Shown here: positions 33,971 to 43,515 of the stretch, piece by piece | Numbering within the stretch: position 1 is the first letter of the stretch | Layout of the letters: each line of letters starts with the position of its first letter | From: Albophoma yamanashiensis | Lineage: Eukaryota; Ascomycota; Sordariomycetes; Hypocreales; Ophiocordycipitaceae | Length of the DNA stretch: 64,000 nt | NCBI GenBank assembly: GCA_001600555.1 | Contig: BCKH01000002.1 | Location: forward strand, 3,761,964 to 3,825,963 | Direction of reading: 5' to 3' | Program-made: the position numbers and the translations under genes | The notes under the pieces: generated by a model | Seen by the model: the letters and a program-made list of their open reading frames with translations, nothing else | Told to the model about the DNA's origin: nothing | Databases searched by the model: none

Positions 33971-34309
33971 GGGCGCAGTAGAAGTAGCGGGCTTGGATGA
34001 GCCACCGCCATTCTGAGCCTTGCAGAGAGCCTGGGCAGCTGGTAGAACCTTGTCTGAAGATCAGTTAGAGACATGCTCTCTCAAATCTATACATATCAAC
34101 ACGGTGGAGAGCTGAGTTGACATACCTAGAGCAAACCGGGCACCGCACTTCTCAACGATGCAGCTGGTAGCTGCACCCTGGACAGCGCCGAAGTTCTTGC
34201 AGTCCTGAGTGGCCATGTCCAGGCAGGGGAGGGCGCAAGAGGGGATGTTATCCAGGGCCCGGGCCTGCGTAAAGGCAGCGAGGGCAACGGCGACGAGGGC
34301 GTACTTCAT
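33809..34309 (-). CDS. CFEM-like secreted protein with repeat tail
   Basis: Exons 34309-34126 and 34053-33809 (GTATGT donor, TTCAG acceptor) give 142 aa. Signal peptide MKYALVAVALAAFTQARA, then a CFEM-like module starting IPSCALPC with six cysteines (spacing C-3-C-7-C-12-C-4-C-14-C). The usual central CxC pair of eight-cysteine CFEM domains is missing. The tail is a Thr/Ser/Pro spacer plus three full QAPASPGPTKTVQLMDD repeats. A TAG in the fourth repeat ends it; the sequence beyond runs into transposase-derived DNA. CFEM proteins bind heme or sit in the cell wall or at host interfaces, but with the changed cysteine pattern heme binding is doubtful. No GPI signal is visible at the present end. 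Confidence 0.82.
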
Positions 34310-36131
34310 TTTGAATGTATTCAAGCGGTTCGGGGAGTGTGCGATAGATTGGGTAGTATAGACAAACGTGTGAAACTGGTACAGTATTAAGCGAGTGGAT
34401 GAAGAGAAAGGGGGAGGAACGAAAGAGACGGAAGCTGGGCTTTATATAGGCCCAAGGGCAGATTTGGCCGTGGAATTCTGCCAGGCCGTGTCTGGAGGCA
34501 TCCGACTTGAATCGAGCATGACGTCTGCTCTGAGACTGTTGACATCTCATGTTCTGTGCCTAGCCAAATCGGTACCCATCATAGATGGGTCAACGTATTG
34601 ACACGACAAGGGTAGCTCCAGTCATCAGTGGCCGATCTTCGACAATGGGCTCTGTGCCGTGAATCCGCTTGCCTTGACAGAGAACAGCTCTGTTGCAACG
34701 TACCATATGCCGTCTCACCACCTTCAGCCACGTCCGTCAGCGCTCCCGGACCACGTACCTCGCTCGGACGCTGCTCTGTCACTCGACGCGCGGTTTGAGG
34801 CTGGTCGTATGGCTTAGCATTACCCTGTGTTTCTCCTGAGATATATGACGACAAGTTGTGTCGCACATTTCAGCTTGACCCAGTCAAGCGAGGGCGAGCT
34901 TGAAGCCCCCCGGACCCATGTATAGTCTCGGAGGTCCCATTGCGCCCCTCAAGAATGTCTGGTGGCAGAAGAGGCAAGTTGGCTTGGTGGCAGAGGGAGA
35001 TGGGCGTGCCTTGTGAAATTGAGGACACATCCTGCACAGAACAGTGTCCTTCCTAAGGGTGGCGGACGGATCAGGCATTTCTCTGTACCAGCAAATCGAA
35101 GCACTGCCGTTCCAAGCCACACGACGAACTAGTCCGCTCCCTTTTGGGGACCGGCAGTTTACCACGGCCAAGCTCGTTTCAGTTGCCCGGGGAACATATC
35201 GGCTAGAAACGATGCCGTGTGCGCTGTGTCTTTGCGGCAGACGCATGGTACGCTCACCACTGGATTCATTCACCTCAAGAAACAGCAGCGCAAGACCACA
35301 CAGACCATTGAAGTTTCTGGCAACTCTTCAAGTTCACATGCCAAATTGTATGACTTCAGAGCGTGTAGGTGTTCGAATTGTGTGAGAATACAAGGCTGAC
35401 GATGGATCTATCTGAATACATCAGTTAGAGCCGTATCAAGACCATTTACACATCGCGGGGCATAGTGCGAGCTCGCCTAGTGCACCGATTGTGGAATTTG
35501 TTACCTAGATGGGACTAGATTGGATGCTTAGCGTATGTGGAGAAGCAACCTTGCAAGCAACTGACAGCAGTGCGCAAATCTCTTGATGGGCACGAGTCAT
35601 ACTCGGCAGATACGAGGTTCTTGCCAAGGCCGCCTGCGCAACCTCACATTAATCAGGAAATGGCAATGACCGGCAACCTGAGAAGGCCGCCAATACTAGG
35701 ATCGGCGAGATGGACCGATGAAAGAGGTGGAAGGCCGCGCGTCAGCCTGGGTGTGGCTGTGTGACAGCAGACTAAGATGGAGTTCGGCGTAGCATAGCGG
35801 CAACTCCAGTAACTGCGGTCCGAACGTGGAGAGTGTCCCCCATCTGTTACGTTTTCCAGCGCTCAGCCTTAGAGTGATATTCGCTTGTAATCGAAAAATC
35901 CACCCGTTCAACTATAGTCCTTCCCGAAGCGACGACGTGGCACTTGAGATAGTCAGGGGCAAGTGGCGACGTACCTGGCCTCAGTGGCTTTGTTGGTTTT
36001 GGCTGCAGTGGCTGAGTCGAATAACGGCCCCAGTGCACGGCTGCAAATAAAACAGAAAGGGTGAACAACCCGGCAGTCAGGTAGATCTTACGTCATTTTT
36101 GCCTATTTCCAATGCCTTGTAGCAATATGTT
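34310..36131. other. gene-poor region
   Basis: Apart from the CFEM promoter I see no gene. ORFs at 34884-35273 and 35044-35385 overlap on opposite strands and look random. Confidence 0.5.
34441..34448 (-). promoter_or_regulatory. TATA box of the CFEM-like gene
   Basis: TATATAAA on the minus strand, about 132 bp before the ATG at 34309. Confidence 0.5.
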
Positions 36132-36338
36132 TTACCTTAACTCAGACTGGTAAAATGTTTTACGACGGAAGATGTCGCCGCTGGTATAGACAACGCACGT
36201 AGGAGTTCCATTCTCTGATTTCGCAGTCATTATAGGACGCTCCGTGCAAGAGCTTCCGCCGCAGATGTTGACTGCTGCAACATCATGTGCCACTGTATGT
36301 GCAAACAGCACCACAAAATAAGATAAGAAAAATATCAT
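36132..36338 (-). CDS. candidate small cysteine-containing secreted protein
   Basis: 68 aa, not recognised. It begins MIFFLSYFVVLFAHTVA, a good signal peptide, followed by DVAAVNICGGSSCTERP and a second cysteine region (TPTCVVY). The remaining mature part is about 50 residues with three cysteines, and the frame ends at 36132; a GTAAAA just at the stop could be a weak donor, so an extra exon is possible. Only the signal-peptide-like start and cysteines support it. Confidence 0.28.
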   Translation of the reverse strand: MIFFLSYFVVLFAHTVAHDVAAVNICGGSSCTERPIMTAKSENGTPTCVVYTSGDIFRRKTFYQSELR

Positions 36339-37021
36339 TTCATATGATCGAATTCGACAACGAGTGCGGAAGTTGTGAGAGATTAAAGCGCAAGAAGAGT
36401 TCAGGTTCACAGTAAGCGGTCAGGAAGAAAGCTGGGTTGTTTCCCCGGCCGCTGGTCTCGTTTCACTCGGCTCCACCTCCCAGAATTAGAACTGTGGTGT
36501 CTGAATAGTGCAATACACTTCTTGGACTAAAAGAACTACACAGAAACGGGCCTGTGCACGCTGTCCGCGTCCGTGCACGCAGGAGATCCTTCCACGTCAA
36601 ACTGCCCAGCCAGCCACCAACGCCGAGGATCCGCCACCCGAGGCCATTTTCCGAAAGGTCGTGAACATGAGCAGAACAGTTGCCTCACGGGAATGCGAGG
36701 CCAGTCAAGACCGACGGTGGCCATGGGCGGTCGAATGACGGAGGAAAGCCCAATCCTCGGCAAACCAGCCGTTGTCGAAGTGGCCGAAAAGACAGGTGGC
36801 AGCGGGGACTGGAGAACGATCCTGTGGCGGTGATTAAATAGATGGCACTCCTGGAGATGCCCAGGCAACCGACCGCTGTTTACACTCAACCAATAGTCCA
36901 TCCGAATAGCTTATATCTCACATATCCGTCTTTACGTGTCTGGGCCGCATCGATATTCACTTTCAAGGCTAGCATGCGGCAGGTATGCCACAAAGTTGCA
37001 TATACAACGCAGCCGGCTGCT
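36339..37021. other. intergenic
   Basis: No supported gene; overlapping ORFs on both strands around 36,510-36,900. Confidence 0.45.
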
Positions 37022-38299
37022 TTATGCTAGATTTCTCTCAAAACTGAAATTCCATGTTAATTTCTTCGTCCCACCTTCAGCTGACGACCCTCTCACACCA
37101 ACATGCTGAAGTACGCTGGGTATGAGCGCCCATTTGGTCAGCCCTTCCTCTTCTGCCATCTTCTCAATGGTCGAGTCGGCTGGTAAGTTAAACGGTGGCT
37201 CAATGAGCCTTCTTTCCAGCATAGCGAGATGCTCAGTAGGCATAACCAGGCCCTGACTGCAGCAGCCGTACCGTGGCATCTCTTGAACGCCCGCGGGGTA
37301 TGCGTTCACAAGCAGTCTGCCGGCTATGAAGTAGAGGGCTATAAACATCGGTAGCCATACCAATAGTATACTTGCCTGAACCAAATGCCAGGTCCTTGCT
37401 ATTCGTCGTCTTGCCGAAGGAAAGAAGCAACGTATAAGTTGAGGCGTGAGAAGGACAATGATTGCCACGGCATAGACGCGAAATATGTTCCAGATATAGG
37501 TGGGTAACTCTTCTGAATTCCAACCCATGTAGATCTCCGAGTAGAACAGTCGAAGGTAAAGCCAGTCTTGTCCACTTTTTGATGTGAAAGTGTTCACCTG
37601 TGCTATTGCGCCTTGCACCCGCTTGAACCAATCTCGAGATGCAATGACGTCATCCTCGACCAAGATAAAGTATGCGTTGTTCCGTAGACGACAGGCCGTT
37701 GCTAAGGCAGCATAGTCGCGACGCACATGCTCATCGCGGGATAGTACAAGCGGCAGCCGTGGCAAAACGCTATAGCGGTGTGAGGTGACGAGAGATGCAA
37801 CCGGCCCCTCGTGAACTAGGACGGTATCGGCGATGGTTTGAAGCCACAGTTGGCCAAATGCCGGATTCTCGATAGGTTCTTCGTCCGACAGCAGCACAAC
37901 TATATGGATCAGGATGCGTTCCTCCGGCTCCAACGTGTCGACGAGCGATGCCAGTGACCGAGCTAGGAACTGTTCACGTTCCCGTCGAAGACTTGGAACG
38001 CCCAGGCAATAAGGGGTCGTTTCAAGTGAGATATTGCGGCTGGGCAAATTTTCTGTTGGTCCGATGGCTGATGTCCTTTGGGCATGGAGAGTAGAAAGAA
38101 AGTGGTCGGCCTCTTTCTCCCTAACTGCTGAGTACAACGGCTCGTACGCATCCTGCGAACGATAGAATATGGACGAAGGGTCGAAGTAAGAGTGCACCTG
38201 GCAGTAGCGAAATAACGAAATCCAAGAAACACCCAAAAAAATGTTGACAAGGCGCACGTCCATGAAGAGGCGGCCGATTCGCAGTAGATTCTCGGGCAT
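37022..38299 (-). CDS. PGAP4-like glycosyltransferase with membrane hairpin
   Basis: Single exon, 425 aa from the ATG at 38299. A first hydrophobic segment lies at residues 14-30 (VNIFLGVSWISLF). A lumenal glycosyltransferase-like region follows, with PYCLGVPSLRRERE and the acidic sugar-nucleotide motif LVEDDVIASRDWF near 213. The fold is then interrupted by two closely spaced helices (about 275-300 and 310-335: VYAVAIIVLLTPQLI and ASILLVWLPMFIALYFIAG) before PRYGCCSQGLVMPTEHL and a final soluble part. A helix pair inside a GT-A domain is the hallmark of PGAP4, the Golgi enzyme that adds GalNAc to GPI anchors in animals. The sugar and acceptor of the fungal protein are not shown by the sequence. 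Confidence 0.75.
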   Translation of the reverse strand: MPENLLRIGRLFMDVRLVNIFLGVSWISLFRYCQVHSYFDPSSIFYRSQDAYEPLYSAVREKEADHFLSTLHAQRTSAIGPTENLPSRNISLETTPYCLGVPSLRREREQFLARSLASLVDTLEPEERILIHIVVLLSDEEPIENPAFGQLWLQTIADTVLVHEGPVASLVTSHRYSVLPRLPLVLSRDEHVRRDYAALATACRLRNNAYFILVEDDVIASRDWFKRVQGAIAQVNTFTSKSGQDWLYLRLFYSEIYMGWNSEELPTYIWNIFRVYAVAIIVLLTPQLIRCFFPSARRRIARTWHLVQASILLVWLPMFIALYFIAGRLLVNAYPAGVQEMPRYGCCSQGLVMPTEHLAMLERRLIEPPFNLPADSTIEKMAEEEGLTKWALIPSVLQHVGVRGSSAEGGTKKLTWNFSFERNLA

Positions 38300-39085
38300 G
38301 TTGAACCTTTTGATGCAATTCACGTAAACTGCAAGCGCATCGCCAGTTTAACGTAGGCTTGCGTGTGACAGTGATATCCGGATGACACACATTTACCCCA
38401 GCTATTAGGAGACAAACCAAGGCGGCCGTTTGCGCGGGAGAGTCATACTTAATATGCCACAATCGTTGTGATAAATTTCAGGGCTCCGCTAACTCAAGCA
38501 CCGATGGTATCGCACAGTATGACAAGGCCATGAAACCGATGGGGTAACGATCATCATGCTAAGCTCCCACATATTTTCTAGTCTGGATGGAGTCAAGTAT
38601 CCAAAGCTGCATACACAAACCCAAACTAGATATCTATTATCGGATGCATTTTCAAAGCTGCTGTGGAGCTCTGTGGGTGAAATGACGTTATACAGAAACG
38701 AGTCATGCTGCTCGTCAAAGCTCTCCTTCGAAAAATCCGTGTGGGTCAGCAAGTTTCTATCCCTAATTACGCGTTTTGCTCTGCCACACTGGACAGTATT
38801 CCTGGTGTGATTAGAAGCAAAACCATGATACGCGGTGAATCTTTGTGGAGGCGATGTTGAGGTTTACGCGCAATCAATCTTCGACACAGCCACACCTCCA
38901 CCTGTTGGGGGTACATCTACATCGCTGAGGTTTTCAGCACGTTGCTGGGTGCCTGTACCGGGCTTTGCTCTTATAGCACCCGCGTGCCACGGTCCAATTG
39001 TGTCATGTATGACGCTGAGTAGGGTTCCATAGTAGTCGAAACAATCACGGCGTACCCGTTGACGGTCCGCCACGTCCGACAGAAG
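38300..39085. other. divergent intergenic region
   Basis: Upstream of both the PGAP4-like and GT32 genes. No other feature seen. Confidence 0.5.
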
Positions 39086-40138
39086 ATGGTCAAGTACGTC
39101 GACGGGCTCGAACTCGTCAGGCCCTTGCGCCGGGGAATGCGGTCCTTCTACCATCGCGCACGCCCCTTCCGCATCATAGTCTGCTTCGCCGCCCTCACCC
39201 TGCTCTTCATCTGGAGCGCTCCCGTCCCGACACCACCTGACTACACAAGGTCCTGCACAACAGCAACAGACGACTTCGATCCCACAAGAATACACATTGT
39301 CGATAACTTCAGCGTGCCTAACGTCGGCTTCCCCCAGCGCCTACCGCACATCGCCCCCAAGATCTGGCAGGTCTTCCTGTCCGACAAGCCTGACGTCTCC
39401 GACGGCATGAACGAGCACACGCTTTCGTGGATCTCCAAGTCGCCGTCGTATTCGTACACCATACTGGACACGCTGGGCGCGCACGCGACCGTCGTTCGTC
39501 TCGCGAAACTCGGGAGGCAGTACGACCACGCCCTGCCCATCTTCTATGCCATGTCGCGGCACGTCATGCGCGCCGACTTCCTGCGCTACCTACTGCTCGC
39601 GTTCGAGGGGGGCGCGTACGGCGACATGGACACGCAGCTCGTGCGGCCGCTGCACGAGTGGGTCCCCGAGAAGCACAGAAATAAGACGAAGCTAGTGATA
39701 GGACTGGAATGCGACCAATCGCCACCAGTGCCAGCGACGACTTACGAGGTGCAGTTCGCGCAGTGGACGATGGCGGGGGCAAAGGACCACCCGGTGTTCT
39801 GGGCGATGGTGGACAGAATCCTGGAGAGGGTCGCCAAAAAGAGGTTCGAGGACGCGAAAGAGGACGCCAATTTCAGTGACAGTGATGTGTTGGCCATTAC
39901 GGGACCGGTGGGGTGGACGGAGGTGATCTACGCGCACTTGAGCAAGGAGACGGGAAGGACCATTACGTGGCTTGACTTGCATAAGATGCGAGAACCACGA
40001 TTGTTTGGCGACACACTGGTGTTGCCAATTAACGGATATGGGACGGGTTTGCGCCACTCGCATGCGAGCCAAAAGCCCACGGAGCAGACGATGGTCAGGC
40101 ATTACTTCGCTGGTGCTTGGAAACACGGGACCTCATGA
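39086..40138 (+). CDS. OCH1-like alpha-1,6-mannosyltransferase family (GT32)
   Basis: Type II Golgi glycosyltransferase, single exon, 350 aa. The ATG at 39086 (MVKYVDGLELV) precedes a basic stretch and one membrane anchor (FRIIVCFAALTLLFIW, about 28-44). The lumenal domain has the GT32 order: IPKxIWQ-like APKIWQVFLSD, SWISKSPSYSYTILD, the RADFLRYLLLAFEGGAYGDMDTQ block with DXD at residues 180-182, ENxF-like QFAQWTMAGAKDHP, and ITGPVGWTEVIY. The C-terminal HYFAGAWKHG matches the family's HxxxGSWK ending. Paralogues of OCH1 are common in Pezizomycotina; whether it acts on N-glycans or on mannosylated lipids is open. Confidence 0.9.
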   Translation: MVKYVDGLELVRPLRRGMRSFYHRARPFRIIVCFAALTLLFIWSAPVPTPPDYTRSCTTATDDFDPTRIHIVDNFSVPNVGFPQRLPHIAPKIWQVFLSDKPDVSDGMNEHTLSWISKSPSYSYTILDTLGAHATVVRLAKLGRQYDHALPIFYAMSRHVMRADFLRYLLLAFEGGAYGDMDTQLVRPLHEWVPEKHRNKTKLVIGLECDQSPPVPATTYEVQFAQWTMAGAKDHPVFWAMVDRILERVAKKRFEDAKEDANFSDSDVLAITGPVGWTEVIYAHLSKETGRTITWLDLHKMREPRLFGDTLVLPINGYGTGLRHSHASQKPTEQTMVRHYFAGAWKHGTS

Positions 40139-41139
40139 GTTGCTGGATATAACCATGATGGCTTCTTTTTTTCAGGAACCAGCTCACACGTTTCAAGCAG
40201 GCCAAGAAGTAAATGTACTGACATTCGTGAAGCACAGAATTTACCTCCCTCCAGCTCCCGCAACTGCCGTTCTGCGCCTCCTTCTTGACAAAGCCCGGAG
40301 TACGCCGCCGGCATGGCTGCTCTCGACGCTCATTTCAAAGCAGCCAGACACGCCTGTCTTCGTGCAGCCATAGCTCTCAAGTCCGACGAGCTCGCCTGGC
40401 TCTCCGAATAGCTTCGTCCAGACTTCCATGCCTGGACCACCTCATCGTAGACGTCGCCGCCTCTCTGGCTCGTTCCACTGGCGGCTGCACCTTGCAGGAT
40501 ACCACCAGTCACATCACTCTCGTCGGCGTCTCTGGTGCCATACGAGAGGACTTTGCTGCTGTGATCGGAGCTTCCTCTCTTGACACCCGCCGTCTGCTTG
40601 CCATTGCTCGCTCAGCTCCCTCCCGCAGGCCAACAATCGCGTCGTACCCATGGCCCCGCTGTGGCTAATTGCTATCTACGTTGCCCCAGATATCGGATAT
40701 CGGGAACTTGGAGAAACTGAGAGAGTACTGTCGAGATTATGCGCTTGGGTCTGTTTACTTTGTGGATATGTGTGTTGTCTTCCAGATTCTGGTGAAGAGC
40801 CACACCAGCACCGAAGCGCATCTGAGAAAGTCGATCAATTTGAGTGGATAACGGCGGTCTGCGAAGAAAAATTTAGGTTTAGCGATAATTGCCGTTTCAG
40901 GAAGCAAATGTGGCCCTGGCCAGAAATAGTCTCTCGGGGGGCCCCAAAGGTAATTACTGGTTGTGGAGCTGGCGGAGTTACTTGCGGGGAGCTTGGCATC
41001 GTCGGGCCCACATATTAATAATACTGTTGGACGTGCATACCAGTTAGATGGGCAGTGCAGTACGGAGGAAGACGTCAAAAGTGTGTACCAAGGCCCCTGC
41101 GCGATAATTGCTTTTATGCGGAAGCCCTGTGTAGGGAGC
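40139..41139. other. region with possible coding remnants
   Basis: GC-rich up to about 40,680, then composition drops. A plus-strand frame (about 40,435-40,668) reads protein-like (LDHLIVDVAASLARSTGG) but has no identified family and is preceded by stops in neighbouring frames. It could be a decayed gene. Confidence 0.3.
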
Positions 41140-41279
41140 TTAATAAAGTTAAGCTTTAGTCTTATATTAATCCTAATTCTTAATCTACTTATTCCTAACT
41201 ATCTTATTAATCCTAAATTGATCTCGTTATAATCCGAGATCATTACACCTTACGACTGCCCAAGGGATACCAAGCCCTT

Positions 41280-41311
41280 TTCCGTTCATGCTCCATTCCG
41301 TTCATGCTCCA
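41280..41311. repeat. 16-bp tandem duplication
   Basis: ttccgttcatgctcca occurs twice back to back (41280-41295 and 41296-41311). Confidence 0.9.
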
Positions 41312-41528
41312 GACTGGTTGGCCGAGGTATCGGATTTCGGATTTATATAATCCGCCGCCGAAGGTCCGAAGCGCAGAGGGGCATCCCTCTTCAGCTCCGC
41401 ACGGAATCGTTATTTTTGACCTTCTCGTTGAGGGTGTTTCTTCGCAGCAACGCTACATCTAGGCTCTGGTAAGTTACAATCCTCCTGATGGCTTGATCAT
41501 GTGTTGACGTTATTGTCTAGAAGTCGGG

Positions 41529-42281
41529 ATGGAGATTTACCAGCAGGGCCAAGCATTCATTGAGAAAGATGGCGATCTCGAGTTTGACTTTACGAAACTT
41601 ATATTTCGAGAATAAAATTACGAATATTTTTTCGCGACTACTAAAGATCGTATTAGTAAATCGTCTGCAATTGACCTCAGTCGACTTTACAAGGTCTTAA
41701 TTCCTTCCGATAATATTTTGCCGTACTACTCGGCCCAATTTACGCGAGCCCCCGAGCCCTTACCCTCGGGATGCTATGTCAAGGAACTAAATCTATTAGA
41801 GTATGGCGATACTCTAGTATCTCTATAGCTTAGTAGTTAAATAGTCGAAGTTTGCGAGCTTCTGAAGTAGTATCTATACCCTAACATTGCTACTTATATA
41901 GGCTGTGTTGTGATTGCTAACCGTATTAAAGGTCTCTGTTTTACTAGATACAAGATAACTCTTGCTAGGCGGTTGAAAGTTACCATACCCTTCGATGTGA
42001 ATGATTATATACGGGGTATTGAAAAGGGTATTAGGTATCTATATTCGTTGGGTCTTGTCTACAATGATATTAACCCGACGAATGTTATGGTTGATAAGAT
42101 GGATCGTCCTGTTATTATTGATTTTGACTCTTGCCGGTAAGAAGGATAGAGGCTTGGCCTTAAAGAGGGTACTTGGGGCTGGTTAATATAAGGAACGGAG
42201 TACGCGAGGTTCGAGAATGATTACTTTGGCCTGTCGAAGATACGAGAATACGTGTATGCCTGTAAAAGGTATGATGTATGA
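41529..42281 (+). pseudogene. kinase-like (phosphotransferase fold) pseudogene with RIP-type stops
   Basis: One continuous frame from an ATG at 41529 keeps recognisable kinase-like content: PNIATYIGCVV, IKGLCFTRY, the catalytic-loop match GLVYNDINPTNVMVD, the metal motif VIIDFDSCR, then LGLKEGTWGW and ENDYFGLSKIREYV. Seven in-frame stops interrupt it (41613, 41826, 41838, 41868, 42138, 42147, 42189). All are TAA or TAG, the codons made by CAA/CAG-to-TAA/TAG change (CpA to TpA). No frameshift is needed. A likely 5' UTR intron (GTAAGT at 41469, CTAG at 41519) is still visible. The family resembles fungal protein-kinase-like proteins with an NDINPxN loop. Inactive as it stands. Confidence 0.8.
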
Positions 42282-43263
42282 GACTAAATTCAGGGTGACT
42301 GATACCCCGGTTGTGGACGTTCGATAAGTTAAGCAAAGTTTAATATTGAGTAATGACTTAATCGTAATACCGACTGGTGTAAGAATGTAGGGACTGGTGT
42401 ATACTGACGCGATAGTTATGTAAGTGACTGGTGAGTGCTAACGTAGATGTATATTGATGGTGGAAGTTAGAGATTGAAGAGCGGCAAATTTTTAGGATGG
42501 TGGTTGGAGAGTGAGATGATGTAGTTGAATTACTGTAGAGGTGTTAAAGATAGGTCAGTTGCAATAATTAGGTTTGGGTAAATTTTACTAGAGGCACGCA
42601 ACAGCTAAGTCTTAACTCCGAGACTTCGAGCCTTCTGCATAGATTTACCAATTGTCTACCGCTGCCTAGTGCCTGAATTACTAGGATTTAAGAAGAGATC
42701 ATAATAGTAAATCAAACGATTGTATTTATAGTAAAGGAGCATAGGTAGGCCATAAAGCAGTGGTTCAATCAATTATCCCGCAAGTCCTGTCTCCCTCCAG
42801 CAACTTACATCAGAAGTAAATATTAAGTTTCATGCCTTTGATCGCTCTCTCTTAGACCGCCTACACCTATCTCAGGTTTGCCGCGGCATTGTAACCAAAG
42901 TAAAAGCATTAGGTTTTTACTGGGATCAGATCCTGCTATAAAATCATCTAGATTCAAAGAAGGGACTTACTACTACTTCGGAGGCACGTAGATATCGGAA
43001 TACTTACACTTAGTGCTATAGCAGTCCGACGCTTTATAAGTATAGGGAGATCTATTACTTCGACAACCGGTACGAAAGTCGCACGAGTTTACGGGTACCT
43101 AGATTTCGTCTAAGGACATATTGTTAACCTTGGTTAACTTATTTTTATAGTAGCTAGCGAAAAAGTTATAGACAATCGATAGACGGTTTCTAACACGTTC
43201 TTATTAAGGCAATATAGATAGGAGCAATATGTATAGCCTCACTACTCTACTCTCTATCGTTTA

Positions 43264-43515
43264 TGCAATACATTGCACCGTGCATTTGCACACGAAGGAA
43301 AGAGCGTGAGGGAATATTTGCACCGCCATTGAGGGACTCCCAAATCGAACCCTTTCTGCTGCATGTGTGGATGTCCCTAGATGCATTTCGATTACGCTGG
43401 TGATGCGACAGAGTTGGGTGCGATTGCACGCGATCAGCCCCAACGCAAGTCGATTACACCGACCTAAACGAAGTGCAATTGCACTGCACTAGCGTGATAG
43501 GCAGTGTAATTGCAC
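43264..43515. repeat. cluster of TTGCAC motifs
   Basis: TTGCAC occurs about six times in 250 bp (near 43273, 43287, 43318, 43424, 43480, 43510), including a perfect 12-bp palindrome gtgcaattgcac at 43473-43484. It sits at the right edge of the AT-rich island. Nature unknown. Confidence 0.55.

Larger units (their letters stand above)
41140..43259. other. AT-rich, RIP-like island
   Basis: About 2.1 kb with strong A/T bias and many TA dinucleotides, unlike both flanks. It contains a kinase-like pseudogene (41529-42281) and a 16-bp tandem duplication. 42282-43259 has no recognisable gene. Confidence 0.7.
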
